From: Nitrospira sp.
GTDB lineage: Bacteria > Nitrospirota > Nitrospiria > Nitrospirales > Nitrospiraceae
Reading direction: 5' to 3'
Length of the DNA: 64,000 nucleotides
Assembly: GCA_029194675.1 (NCBI GenBank)
Contig: JARFXP010000001.1
Span: forward strand, 984,501-1,048,500
Shown one piece after another: positions 54,649-63,818 of this stretch. The notes under the pieces are model-generated. The model was given only the letters and a program-made list of their open reading frames with translations. It was not told the origin of the DNA and ran no database searches. The stretch's first letter is position 1. Every line of letters starts with the position of its first letter. The translations under genes were made by a program, and so were the position numbers.

Positions 54649-55869
54649 TTACAGAATTCCCGGTCTGGCGCAGACCTCTGGCGAGAGGACGTAAGAGTTC
54701 AAGAGACCGTAATGATCGGACGCCGGCAGTCCGGCCTCGTCCGTCTCCAGCCCGAAAAGCGATTGTGTCGGACAGTAGCCGGGGAGAAAGGAGTCCTCGA
54801 TCAAGTAGTCGATCTGTCTTGGACGTTGCATCTCGGTTCGGTACGCGCGAGTGATATCGGCCTGCAGGTCGTCGCCCTCACCCCGGATCATATCCGTCAG
54901 AACGGACGGAAGCGGCGAGGTCATTGCGTCCGGTATCAGCCGGTTCCTGGGGGGATCGGCGGTATAGAAGCCGACGTCTCCCCCGCTCACACGAGTCGTA
55001 TCGACATACCGGAGAAGCTGAATCTCCTCGTATTCGGGGTCATCCGACTCGAAATTCAAGTCTCCGCCGAAGAGAATCCCCGCATAATCCTCCTCACGCT
55101 TGAGCTTCTGCAACGCGCGGTTCAACCGGTCGATTTCTCCGATCCGCCTCAACCGCGACTGCTCGACATTCCACCGCAACGACCGGTACTTGGAAAGCCG
55201 GCCTTGCGAATGCAGGGAGGCCAAATGGGCTAAGAATGACCGGCCCGCTTCAAAGCCCGAATGCAGGTGGGTTGTAGCGACCAGATGCCTCCGGCTGCTT
55301 CCCGGAATCGTGATCTCCGCGATGAGCGCATAGCGCAACTCTTCGAGTTGGAAGCCACGATCCGTGTGACACTCGCCTTTTTCCCCGCTTAGTTTCAGCC
55401 CTGCGAGTTTGCGGAGCCGGAGCGGCTTCTTTGCCAGGATGACCAGTCCGTTGTTCAAATCGGCGAACAGGGCCCGTTTCTCGCCGGTGCGGATTCCGCA
55501 TGCATCCACCTGGTGCACCTCATCATAAGCCAATCCCAGTTCCTCGAGGGCGCCGACATAGGCCTCCGATCGGAGGGGCAAGGGATTGACCTCCTGCAGA
55601 AAAGCGATATCGGGCTGCACTCTGGCCAGTTGGGCGATCAGCAAACGGAATCTGGTCTCGTTCTGCTCCGGCGTTTCTCCGGGAGCGACTCCGAATGTCC
55701 CGGTCAGCAATCCATGCAAGGCGTTATAGGTGAGGACTTTAAACGTCTCCGGCATCTGTTCCGAGGTTTCGGCGATGGTGGACCGCTGATCCTGAGGGCT
55801 CGCTGTTTGGCAGGACAGCGACACAAGGCTCAGCGTGACGACCGTGATCATGCGGAGCAGTCTCGTCAT
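54649..55869 (-). CDS. EEP-family phosphodiesterase lipoprotein, copy 2
   Basis: This 406-residue protein has a signal peptide and lipobox SLSC. The fold has the same motifs as copy 1: VLTYNALHG, FLQEVNPLP, TTHLHSG, FGGDLNFESDD and ASDHYGLLNSY. The middle helical insert differs (AGRSFLAHLASLHSQGRLSK). The ATG overlaps the stop of the SYLF gene 6 in an ATGA junction (55866-55869), so the two are translationally coupled. A SYLF protein and a phosphodiesterase in one message suggests work on the same lipid, which is inference. Confidence 0.87.
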   Translation of the reverse strand: MTRLLRMITVVTLSLVSLSCQTASPQDQRSTIAETSEQMPETFKVLTYNALHGLLTGTFGVAPGETPEQNETRFRLLIAQLARVQPDIAFLQEVNPLPLRSEAYVGALEELGLAYDEVHQVDACGIRTGEKRALFADLNNGLVILAKKPLRLRKLAGLKLSGEKGECHTDRGFQLEELRYALIAEITIPGSSRRHLVATTHLHSGFEAGRSFLAHLASLHSQGRLSKYRSLRWNVEQSRLRRIGEIDRLNRALQKLKREEDYAGILFGGDLNFESDDPEYEEIQLLRYVDTTRVSGGDVGFYTADPPRNRLIPDAMTSPLPSVLTDMIRGEGDDLQADITRAYRTEMQRPRQIDYLIEDSFLPGYCPTQSLFGLETDEAGLPASDHYGLLNSYVLSPEVCARPGIL

Positions 55870-56648
55870 GGATCCTCTCCCGCTCTGTCCAAGGTGTTGC
55901 GTATGCGGGCCGAATACCAATGGCGGATGGTTTGCGGATGGGCAAGAATCTCTTCTGAACGCATCGCCGAGCCATAATAGGCCTCATTGGCGGATTCATC
56001 GGACATCGCAATGAGGCCTTGGAGGGTCACGCCGGCATAGGCGCCTTCGGCCTTGGCAAATGACACGATGCCGTGACGCAGGGTCGGTGTCGTCGCCGCC
56101 TTTGCTGCAGCTCCCAGGGGACCGATCGCCAAGGCCGCGCCTGGTCCGAAGACGAACCGCCCTCGCAGGAACGAGTCGGTCTCGGGGCGGCCCATAATGA
56201 GGGCGACGACTTCCGTACGAGCAATACCTATTTGAAGACCGGCGCTGGCTCCGATCAGGCTGAAGAACGCCGGATCGCTCCATTGTCCGGTCTGTTCGTC
56301 CTTTACCAACAAGACACCCTTTCCTTTGGCCACTCCGGCCAAGTATCCGATTCGAACGATCGCCGGAGCAATGAAGATGGCCTTGGCTTCCTGCAGATTC
56401 CGCCGCAACCAGCCCATGTCCGGATGACCGAGCATTCGCGCGACGATCAGCCGCGCATTGTCGACAATCTCCTGAGCCTCACTGACATCCATGGCCTTCC
56501 CGGGCGCCGGACACAGTATCAGCATCGTGGCAGCAAGGAAGGCCGAAAAAATCGGCCGGCATCTGTTGCAGTGGATGATGCGTGGAAAGCGGTGAAACAT
56601 CGCTGCTCGCGTGACGAGACGAGGGGCGATCATGCGGAAGACGTTCAT
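55866..56648 (-). CDS. SYLF (YSC84) domain protein, copy 6
   Basis: This 260-residue exported protein has a long Arg/His-rich n-region (residues 1-32) before the signal core FSAFLAATMLILCPAPGKAM. The SYLF domain shows QEAKAIFIAPAIVRIGYLAG, VLLVKDEQTGQWSDPAFFSL and IGASAGLQIGIARTEVVALI. It is divergent from copies 1, 2 and 5. ATGs at 56648 or 56600 are possible starts, neither with a clear ribosome site. It overlaps the phosphodiesterase gene by 4 bases. Upstream (56649 to 56994) is repeat element E. Confidence 0.82.
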   Translation of the reverse strand: MNVFRMIAPRLVTRAAMFHRFPRIIHCNRCRPIFSAFLAATMLILCPAPGKAMDVSEAQEIVDNARLIVARMLGHPDMGWLRRNLQEAKAIFIAPAIVRIGYLAGVAKGKGVLLVKDEQTGQWSDPAFFSLIGASAGLQIGIARTEVVALIMGRPETDSFLRGRFVFGPGAALAIGPLGAAAKAATTPTLRHGIVSFAKAEGAYAGVTLQGLIAMSDESANEAYYGSAMRSEEILAHPQTIRHWYSARIRNTLDRAGEDP

Positions 56649-56830
56649 GACCCAGTCATGCTTTCACACCTGGAGGTTCGGTGAGGCCGACAAAAGCACC
56701 CCCTCCGACCTCAGGCATGGCGCGACAGATCCGTCATGAGCCTGTCCTTCGTGACTCGCCCCGTCGCGCCCACCGCGAGGCCTTCATGGGGGAAGGCTTG
56801 ATCGTCGTGCAGGGTGAAAAACGTATAGCA

Positions 56831-56985
56831 GACTACGGAAAACCGCTCCGTTCCTCCTTCGAGAGCCTCAGGACGAACGGAGCGGTCACTGAATTTACCG
56901 AGGTTTTCCGTTCGTGCTGAGCCCTTCGAACGACTCAGGACAGGCCTGTCGAAGCACACAAATCGAGTTTTTCCGCAGCCTGCTG
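56831..56985. repeat. Interspersed inverted-repeat element, copy E
   Basis: The left end reads agcagactacggaaaac and the right end gtttttccgcagcctgctgg. Inside are the arms ccttcgagagcctcaggacg and cgaacgactcaggacaggcc, and cacacaaatcgag, the reverse complement of the interior of copy A. It lies about 10 bases after the stop of the CpxP-like gene ending at 56995. The rest of the 56649-56994 gap holds no gene that I can see. Confidence 0.75.
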
Positions 56986-56994
56986 GAAGCGCTC

Positions 56995-57546
56995 TTAATA
57001 AATCAGCGGGATCCGCTTGGCAAGCTCACCCTTCAAGATCGACCTGATTTTTGTTTCAATCTGCATGTATCTGGCCGCCTTGGTGGCGGGCAACACCGCC
57101 GCAACCTTCTCGGCATAGACACGTTTCAGATCGATTTCCCTCTTTTCGGCCCACAGTGCCTCATCGAGCAGCGCCGTGGCGCGATCGTCCGGAACGGATC
57201 CTTTCTTGATGAGATCCGCATAATCGGTAATCGTCTTTCCGAGCCGCTCATTGATCTGCATCAATTCGCCCTGATAGGAATCGTAGAGAGGCCAGAATAC
57301 CTTGGATTCCGCATCAGTCAGCTCCATGTTGGAGGACACCAGGAACTTCTTGTCGGCCTTGATCTTGTCCAGCAAGATCTGAGCATTCTGCTCGCTCGCC
57401 GGCGACCCGGGCGCCTGGCGGGAAGCCGATCCGGCCGCAGCCTGGGAAGGGGCGGCGGCTGGCTTCGAAACTGTCTCCTGTGATGCGCATCCGGCCATGA
57501 TGAAAAGGCCGATGACAACCGAACTCACTCGTCGCGCTGATCGCAT
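56995..57546 (-). CDS. CpxP/Spy-like helical lipoprotein, copy 2
   Basis: This 183-residue protein has a signal peptide and lipobox MAGC, then a Pro/Ala/Ser-rich linker (KPAAAPSQAAAGSASRQAPG). The helical domain shares the family pattern: LLDKIKADKKFLVSSNMELT, DAESKVFWPLYDSYQGELMQ and ARYMQIETKIRSILKGELAK, ending IPLIY. Copies 1 and 3 are soluble in the periplasm, while this one is lipid-anchored. The ATG at 57546 has AAGGAG 7 bases upstream. It is 55 bases after copy 3 on the same strand. Confidence 0.8.
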   Translation of the reverse strand: MRSARRVSSVVIGLFIMAGCASQETVSKPAAAPSQAAAGSASRQAPGSPASEQNAQILLDKIKADKKFLVSSNMELTDAESKVFWPLYDSYQGELMQINERLGKTITDYADLIKKGSVPDDRATALLDEALWAEKREIDLKRVYAEKVAAVLPATKAARYMQIETKIRSILKGELAKRIPLIY

Positions 57547-57601
57547 GGTCATTCTCCTTTGGTTCAAGACTTGTTCCGCCCGTCCGCACATTTCCTGTCC
57601 G

Positions 57602-58093
57602 CTAGTAAATCAACGGAATCTGCTGGGCCATTTCTGCCTTGAGCAGCGCCCGGATCTTGTTCTCGATCTGGATGTAACGCGCCGCTTTTACCGGCGACAT
57701 GACGGCCGCAATTTTCTTCGCGTAGGCGCTCTTCAGATCGACCTCCGCTTCTTCCGTCGCCAGAAAGTCATGCATGAGCCTCGTTGACGTGTCGTTGGGA
57801 ATCGGTCCCTTATTGAAGGCATCGGCGTACTCTTTGATGACACTTATCAATCGATGATTGATCTGATCCAATTCCTTCTGGTACGCGTCGTACTGAGGCC
57901 AGAACACCTTGTTTTCCGCATCGGTCAGCGCCATATTCTCTGCGACCAGCAGCTTCTTGTCGGCCTTGATCTTCTGCATCAGAATCTTCTCGTTGGCATC
58001 CGAGGTACCTTGGGCCTGCGAGACTGAGACCAGAAGGAACAGACTTAGCGCCGCCATAAGGGTGATGGTCGTCAATGACTTCAATGACTTCAT
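57602..58093 (-). CDS. CpxP/Spy-like helical periplasmic protein, copy 3
   Basis: This 163-residue protein has a signal peptide (ending SQAQ). The mature part is close to copy 1: EKILMQKIKADKKLLVAENM, DAENKVFWPQYDAYQKELDQ, EYADAFNKGPIPNDTSTRLM and ARYIQIENKIRALLKAEMAQ, ending IPLIY. The highly charged helices fit a periplasmic chaperone or sensor partner, which is not proven. The ATG at 58093 has AAAGGAG 9 bases upstream. A consensus-like promoter lies at 58374-58403. It leads a two-gene unit with the lipoprotein paralogue downstream. Confidence 0.82.
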   Translation of the reverse strand: MKSLKSLTTITLMAALSLFLLVSVSQAQGTSDANEKILMQKIKADKKLLVAENMALTDAENKVFWPQYDAYQKELDQINHRLISVIKEYADAFNKGPIPNDTSTRLMHDFLATEEAEVDLKSAYAKKIAAVMSPVKAARYIQIENKIRALLKAEMAQQIPLIY

Positions 58094-58373
58094 GGGTACG
58101 ATCTCCTTTGCCTTATAGTAATGAGAAGGTTGTTGGTCCCGTGGTCACACGCCGAGGCCCTCGCATGTTGAGCCGGGTGAACGGCGGGCCGACCCCACGG
58201 CATCGGCGCCACAAGAGGTATCAGATTTGACGACCGAGGGGACCTGTCGAAACTGAGAGGTCTGGCCGGTCAAATGATGACTCGTTCCTACGCTCTTTCG
58301 TGATCTTGTCCCCCAATGAACCCCACACGAACATTGCCCGTGAACAGGGTCGCACCCGAGCAAACGGCCCAGA

Positions 58374-58403
58374 AATATAGTGGGAACCCCCTCGTCCTGT
58401 CAA
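58374..58403 (-). promoter_or_regulatory. Sigma70-type promoter for the CpxP-like gene pair
   Basis: On the minus strand a perfect TTGACA (58398-58403) is followed after 18 bases by TATATT (58374-58379). It faces the CpxP-like genes beginning at 58093, with a leader of about 275 bases. The remaining 58094-58456 stretch shows no gene. Confidence 0.6.
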
Positions 58404-58456
58404 CCCATCATTCCTCCCGTCATCATTCCCTCCCTGCTCGGACCATCGATTGCCGG

Positions 58457-60289
58457 CTAGTCTTCCCTGCGGGAGTAGTGGGGCGATCCCTCAGGGGGAT
58501 AGTCAAGCGATCCTCTGATCTCGGCGATCGTCTCTTCCGGAAAGTCCGGAAGATACAGGGCGCGTTGCGCTTTCCACTCCTCGACTTCAGTCTCGATCGC
58601 CTGCACCCGCTGTTCGTCGAGTGGCTTCCCCGGGAACGCATATTCGATTTGAGTGGGGACTCCAAATCCGGTCCCTGCCGCTGCGACAATCTCCATGACC
58701 CGGAGATTCAGATCGCTGGCGATGTCATGGAATTCGGCATAACCCGCCGCCTCGACGTACGAGAAGATCTCCAGATCGAGAGAGTGTTCCGCAAACCCCT
58801 TGAACCGCACATACAGAGGGTCGGCCAAGACTTTCGGATGGCCGTAGAGCATCTTTCGAACCTCAACCATCAGGTACCGAATCTGGTCCGGAGTCGTCTC
58901 ATAGCGAAGTCTGAGCCTCGGGTGATACCAGAAGTGGTCGCGTTTCGAGAGGTTGTGCACCTGCATACCGAGAAACTCAGCGTTGGCGATTTTGAGCACG
59001 GTTCGTTCGAACGTGCGAATGCGGGTGGCGCGAAGCCCGATCTCTTCTACGGTTCCCACGGTTGTACCGAAGCGGCACAGATCCCCGACCTGGACGGGCT
59101 GTGTGGCCATCAGTGTAAAGGCCCCAAGGAAGTTTTCGAGGGTTTTCTGCGACGCCAGCGCGATCGCCAATCCGCTGATCGTGAGCCCCGCCAACTCAAG
59201 CGTGGCCACGCTGAATCCCATGTACTCGAGCCAGAGAAACGACAGGACGATAAGGAGCACAACCTTGAGAATCCTGATCACCGGCTTGAAGCGCAACGCT
59301 CCGCCCGCAAAGCCTTGCCCATCAAGCTTCGCTTGCCCACGCGCTGCGACCAAATCCACCGTCCGCACCAGAAGCCATGCCAACGCGATGAATTGGAGGA
59401 TTCTTGCTTCTCTCAGGGCGTGCAAGGCGATCGACGGTCCTGCCATGCCCGTGCTCCAATACATCAGGACCGCCCAGATGAGCAACCGCACCGGCCCCGT
59501 AAACAATCGTTCGGCCTCCCGCCCGAGATCTGTACCGAAACGGCGGACGATGACGGCCATGACCCACGTGATCAGCATCGCCGCCGGATAGAGCAACAAG
59601 CCGAGGCCGACCAGCATGATCCACAGCCAGAGGTGAATGCCGAGGACGGAGACATCGAACAACCAACTCGGAAGCATCTCCTCGAGCCATCCATAGCCGA
59701 ACTCCCGGTACAATTCGGGAATTTCCGCGACCGTGACGCCGGCGAATTTCCAGATCGGCGCTCCGTTGTCCTGCGTAACCCGCTGCAGGAAGATGTCGAA
59801 TACGGCATCACCTGCCGAGATGGTTCCGACCCGGTCGTAGGCCGGGTGAAGATGGTCGTCTTGGTCGCCCTGCGGTTCGGCGCTCAACAGGTCCGGGGCG
59901 ATCCAGAGCGCTCGGTCGAGCACGATTCTGAGTTGCCGCGCGAGCTTGGGCCCTTGGCTTGCCGCTGTCTCGGGGGCCAAATTGCTCAGGTCCAGGTATT
60001 CGGCCGCCAGCGCATAGTTGCGTCCCCCCGTTGCCGCCAGAAATCGACGAACCGTGGATCTTGGAACCTGCCTGCCCAGCTGGTCATAGGGTAGTCCAAG
60101 TTGCGACTGGTCCGGCGCCGCTTGCCCAGTGGACGGGGTTTCGTTGGTCCTTTTCGAGATCAGCTCTTTCAAGGACGGTTGTGGCGGATTCGTCTTGGCC
60201 GACGACGGCGACGCCCACAGCACTCCGAGCAAGATCATGATTGTTCCGGTCATCATGGCAAGCCGCCGGGTCAGCAGTTGGCTGGGCAT
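58457..60289 (-). CDS. MscS-family mechanosensitive channel with periplasmic head, copy 3
   Basis: This 610-residue protein has the same plan as the channel at 29857: signal peptide (ending SSAKTN), a periplasmic domain with RSTVRRFLAATGGRNYALAA, membrane segments near residues 220-245, 265-285, 300-320 and 340-365, and the pore and beta domain GLTISGLAIALASQKTLENF, MATQPVQVGDLCRFGTTVGT, VLKIANAEFLGMQVHNLSKR. The ALASQ pore-helix sequence is intact. The ATG at 60289 follows AGGAGG by 7 bases. It faces the CpxP-like genes and is downstream of the patatin gene. Confidence 0.92.
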   Translation of the reverse strand: MPSQLLTRRLAMMTGTIMILLGVLWASPSSAKTNPPQPSLKELISKRTNETPSTGQAAPDQSQLGLPYDQLGRQVPRSTVRRFLAATGGRNYALAAEYLDLSNLAPETAASQGPKLARQLRIVLDRALWIAPDLLSAEPQGDQDDHLHPAYDRVGTISAGDAVFDIFLQRVTQDNGAPIWKFAGVTVAEIPELYREFGYGWLEEMLPSWLFDVSVLGIHLWLWIMLVGLGLLLYPAAMLITWVMAVIVRRFGTDLGREAERLFTGPVRLLIWAVLMYWSTGMAGPSIALHALREARILQFIALAWLLVRTVDLVAARGQAKLDGQGFAGGALRFKPVIRILKVVLLIVLSFLWLEYMGFSVATLELAGLTISGLAIALASQKTLENFLGAFTLMATQPVQVGDLCRFGTTVGTVEEIGLRATRIRTFERTVLKIANAEFLGMQVHNLSKRDHFWYHPRLRLRYETTPDQIRYLMVEVRKMLYGHPKVLADPLYVRFKGFAEHSLDLEIFSYVEAAGYAEFHDIASDLNLRVMEIVAAAGTGFGVPTQIEYAFPGKPLDEQRVQAIETEVEEWKAQRALYLPDFPEETIAEIRGSLDYPPEGSPHYSRRED

Positions 60290-60620
60290 GGTCATTCCTC
60301 CTGGTCTGCCTGTCTGGGAAATGGTGATGTATTTAATGTCAAATGCCGCCTCTCCGCTATTTGTACGGCAAGGCGTCACCTGTATCACGGAGCGCCGGAC
60401 GCCCTCAAGAATCACTGTGCGGAGGGTTGTGGAGGGTTATTGACACGAGGCAGGAGATGTTCATCGGATAGTCAGGCGGCTGTGCGAATCGGCACGCTCT
60501 TCGCGTCTGCCGTGACGCCAAACGGTACATCCTCCTCTGTTACGCGCCTGCCAACCCCACTGTTAGATCGGTTGGCTCTTTCATCGCATCGCTGGACGAA
60601 TCAGGTGGACCGAACCGGCG
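60290..60620. other. Intergenic region, no gene seen
   Basis: The 331 bases between the patatin stop and the MscS start show no supported reading frame. A promoter for MscS should be here, but I find no clear pair of boxes. Confidence 0.4.
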
Positions 60621-62015
60621 TTATTTGCCTGTTTCAAGATCCTGCATGAGCCGTTGAAAGTCCGGATCGCTTCGGATCAGCCGACCGACGGCCAGGAGTA
60701 GCTGGTCAACCTGCGCATCGGTGAGGTACAGCGTCGTGGGAATATTCATCAGCGACTCTCGCTCTTCGGAATCAGCGATCTGAGCGAGACTGGCGTTGAT
60801 AAAATACATCTCGGCATCCGAGGCGAAGGGGCTGTCGACGGCTCTCGGTTGCGCACGCATCTCTTGTCGATACCGTTCCACCAATGCACGTATTTGCTCG
60901 ACCGTTTCGTACGAATAGCGATTGATCGGCACATCAATCAGCGAGCGCATGGCGGTGAAGAGGGACGGAAGTTGATCGCCCCCAAGGGTCATCACGTCAG
61001 GGCTGGTCTCCGCGTCTACTGCGAGGATCACAAATTTCTTCACCTTTTTCAGCAGACCGAACTTCCGACCGAACTTCAGCAGATTCTCCAACCCTCCTGC
61101 GACGTTGGCTGCTTCGATCAGGCTTCGGAGCGCCATGTTGTCCGACAGACCGCCGTCGAGCAAATGGATATAGGCACGTTTTTTCACATCAAGATGGGAC
61201 AAGTATTCTCTTGCTCGCTGAGCGGCTGCTCCGCCTCTCTTTCTGGCTGACTCCGTCTCCGTCGGGACTTGAAACCCGCAGGTTCCTGCGTAATTCTTGA
61301 GCGAGATGGGACTCAACACCACCGGAAGCGCCGCAGAGGCAGCCGAGGCCAGGGCGATCGGAAATTGGCTCAGGTCTGAGCAGAGCCAGTCGAACTTGCT
61401 CTGGTCAAACTCGAAGCGCGAGAGCATGGCCATGTCTGTGGCATGGATGATGAGAAAGGGCCTCTGCCGGCGTCCCAGCAGATCGCCGTAGGTGTTCCCT
61501 TCGAACAGGGCCTCGTCCAGCAATTCGGCCATGATATGCGTGCGTCCAAAGTAGGGTGACCATAGGCGAAGCCAATTGCGGGGGGACCACAGAATTCGTG
61601 ATCTGAGTTCACGATCCCAGTCCTTTCGCAAGAACCGAGACTCGAAATCTTGAAAGATCCGATCGCCGTGCAGCGCATAGTACCCACCCGTAAAGGTGCC
61701 TCCGGACAGCGCATAGATGACATCCAGCTCATCGAGCAACCGCTTGGTCTTGCCTTCCCAGGTAATCTGTCGGCGGGCCAGTTCCCCTAACGCTCCCAAT
61801 GCTAGGGTCGAGGCTCGGGTCCCCCCTCCGGAAAACGATGCAAAAATCAGGAGGCTATCCGAGTTGTCCGCGTCTGGTGGGGCAAGAGTAGCGAATCGAT
61901 ACCCGGAGGCAGGATCCCACTGTGTCAAAGGCGCATTGAGGGTCGGACGTTCGTCGCAACCGACCAGCATCGCCAGCGCAATGATCGTTGCACAAGAGTG
62001 AGCGAGGGCTCCCAT
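60621..62015 (-). CDS. Patatin-like phospholipase lipoprotein, copy 2
   Basis: This 464-residue protein has a signal peptide and lipobox LVGC. It aligns with copy 1 throughout: RPTLNAPLTQWDPASGYRFA, FASFSGGGTRASTLALG, YALSGGTFTGGYYAL, PYFGRTHIMAELLDEALFEG and LLDGGLSDNMALRS. As in copy 1, Ala takes the place of the first Gly of GxSxG, so this is a family trait, not an error. The ATG at 62015 has AAGGAA 4 bases upstream. It is upstream of the third MscS gene. In the other block, patatin pairs with SYLF copy 4. Confidence 0.88.
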   Translation of the reverse strand: MGALAHSCATIIALAMLVGCDERPTLNAPLTQWDPASGYRFATLAPPDADNSDSLLIFASFSGGGTRASTLALGALGELARRQITWEGKTKRLLDELDVIYALSGGTFTGGYYALHGDRIFQDFESRFLRKDWDRELRSRILWSPRNWLRLWSPYFGRTHIMAELLDEALFEGNTYGDLLGRRQRPFLIIHATDMAMLSRFEFDQSKFDWLCSDLSQFPIALASAASAALPVVLSPISLKNYAGTCGFQVPTETESARKRGGAAAQRAREYLSHLDVKKRAYIHLLDGGLSDNMALRSLIEAANVAGGLENLLKFGRKFGLLKKVKKFVILAVDAETSPDVMTLGGDQLPSLFTAMRSLIDVPINRYSYETVEQIRALVERYRQEMRAQPRAVDSPFASDAEMYFINASLAQIADSEERESLMNIPTTLYLTDAQVDQLLLAVGRLIRSDPDFQRLMQDLETGK

Positions 62016-62512
62016 GCGTTCCTTTCCGTGGGGCAGGCTTACGAACCAATCGCCACTGCTTATATCAAAATCGATTGACGGTGGCCATTCCTCAAACCCA
62101 GGACCGACATGCGTGAGATCATCGGGCGTTCCAGCCGGGCACGTAACGGCTGGTCCAATTCCTATCCGACGAACCCACCGCAGGACCTTCACACATTGTC
62201 ACTTGTTTTGGGGATGATTCGCGAAGTACCCTACCGCCTCGGCGGCGTTGTTGAGCACACCAGATGGTGCCTGACCAATTTCCACCGAATTGCGAGTCGT
62301 CGCGGCCTCGAAGATTCCATGATTGCAGGTTGGACACGCGCCCTGTTGAGTGCGAGGAAGACTATAGCAACGATAAAGACTGTCGGGGAACAGGCCAAGA
62401 TGTTGGATCGTGAACCTTTACTGCTCATGAATGACTGCGTGGCCGTGAGGGAACAGACCGGATGCGTATCCTAGTCCTTGGTGGTGGTCCTGCTGGCGGC
62501 CGGCACCGCGCG
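62016..62512. other. Intergenic region, no convincing gene
   Basis: I see no supported gene in this 497-base gap. A plus-strand frame from 62109 to 62474 is open but has no ribosome site, no recognisable domain and a composition like the non-coding flanks, so I leave it out. Confidence 0.4.
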
Positions 62513-63595
62513 TTACGTCGCAAAGCTGATCACATCTTTGATGCCCTGCTTGCGCGCCAGCACACTCGGGGCATCTTCGAACGGAACCCGGTTCATCAAC
62601 GATCGTACGGCTTCCGGGAACAGCGCCATGAACTGTTCGAGACGATGGATCGCGCCATCGTGGGCTGAGCGGCCTGCATTGACCGTTCCGAGGATGACCT
62701 GATTCTTGAGGACGAGGTCGCGCATCCAGCGGCTGAGATCGGCCGGCACTGGGTCGCCCTGCGCCGGAACTCCGCTCAGGATGAAGACGCCGTTGGCGGC
62801 GAGGGCCGGAAGCGCACCGAAGGCGACCGAGGGAATGCCGACCGCTTCGAAAATGACGTCGAATCTTCCGAGATGCTCGGACAAGTGTTCGAGCGGCGTA
62901 CCTCCGGCTGAAACATACTTTGCCCCAATGGCCCTCACGAGCGCAGCTCGCGGACCATCCTCCGCCTCCCGCGAAAAGACGGCTGTTTCGATCCCGTAGC
63001 ACTGGAGGACCATGGCGGCGAGAAGCCCCACCGGCCCCGCCCCGAGGACCAGACCTCGTGGCCGTGGAAGGTCGAACCTGAACCGGGCGCGGATCGACTT
63101 GAACTCTTCGAGTGCCTTGGCCGCGACGGTGAGCGGCTCGACCAGGACCGCGACTCCTTGAAGGACGCGGGGGACCGCAACGAGAAAACGTTCCTCTTCA
63201 AGGAAGTATTCGCACAGGAAGCCGTCGTCGCGGACGATCCCGCGCTCGCTGAACTCTCCTGTCGTGCAAAAATCTTGTCGCCCCTGGCTGCAGGCCGCGC
63301 AACGCGGATTTCGACAAGGGCGTCTCACCATCGGGACGACCAATTCCCCGGGGCGAGCCCACGTCACATCAGGTCCTACCTCCGTCACCTCCGCCAGAGC
63401 CTCGTGGCCCAGGATAAAATCGGCCGCACCCGCTGGAGGTGTGCCGTACTCGAAGGCGCAGATCTCGCGATCGGTACCGCAGATACCTACCTCGAGCGTT
63501 CGAAGCAACACCTCGCCGCCATGGGGCTTGCGAGGCTCCGACCGGTCCGCCAGACGGACGCTCTTTTCACGTGGAGCTACGACTAACGCGCGCAT
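62513..63595 (-). CDS. Zinc-dependent glucose/sugar dehydrogenase
   Basis: This 360-residue protein is a medium-chain zinc dehydrogenase of the glucose 1-dehydrogenase type. Catalytic-zinc residues appear in EVGICGTDREI (Cys39) and GHEALAEV; structural-zinc cysteines lie in CRNPRCAACSQGRQDFC. The cofactor site is GAGPVGLLAA and the C-terminal part is of the Glu_dehyd_C type (DLVLKNQVILGTVNAGR). It oxidises a sugar such as glucose to its lactone with NAD(P). The ATG at 63595 has AAGGAG 9 bases upstream. Lactone opening could then be done by the SMP-30 enzyme at 42151. Confidence 0.88.
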   Translation of the reverse strand: MRALVVAPREKSVRLADRSEPRKPHGGEVLLRTLEVGICGTDREICAFEYGTPPAGAADFILGHEALAEVTEVGPDVTWARPGELVVPMVRRPCRNPRCAACSQGRQDFCTTGEFSERGIVRDDGFLCEYFLEEERFLVAVPRVLQGVAVLVEPLTVAAKALEEFKSIRARFRFDLPRPRGLVLGAGPVGLLAAMVLQCYGIETAVFSREAEDGPRAALVRAIGAKYVSAGGTPLEHLSEHLGRFDVIFEAVGIPSVAFGALPALAANGVFILSGVPAQGDPVPADLSRWMRDLVLKNQVILGTVNAGRSAHDGAIHRLEQFMALFPEAVRSLMNRVPFEDAPSVLARKQGIKDVISFAT

Positions 63596-63818
63596 GGATT
63601 TGTTCTCCTTAACAGGAGGGCGATGCTCCCGTCCGGCAGCGACGGACCTTCACAGGGGCCGAGAGCCCCGTCGCCTGCAAAGATATTGAGCGGCAGGCCA
63701 ATGAGATCGGACGGGTCGGAATCGACAGCGGGGAGACTAGCAAGGTCACAGATGGACGGCAACTGTCAAAAATGGCACGGAGGTCCACTGTGCGCTCCCT
63801 GATCCCGGCCCAGAGTCG

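Noticed and set aside
58316..60094. Long open frame of 592 codons on the plus strand
   Set aside because: It lies antisense to the intact MscS gene, has no recognised domain and a low-complexity, Arg/Pro-rich composition typical of shadow frames in GC-rich DNA.
62109..62474. Possible 121-residue plus-strand gene
   Set aside because: No ribosome site, no signal or domain, and no similarity to any neighbour.
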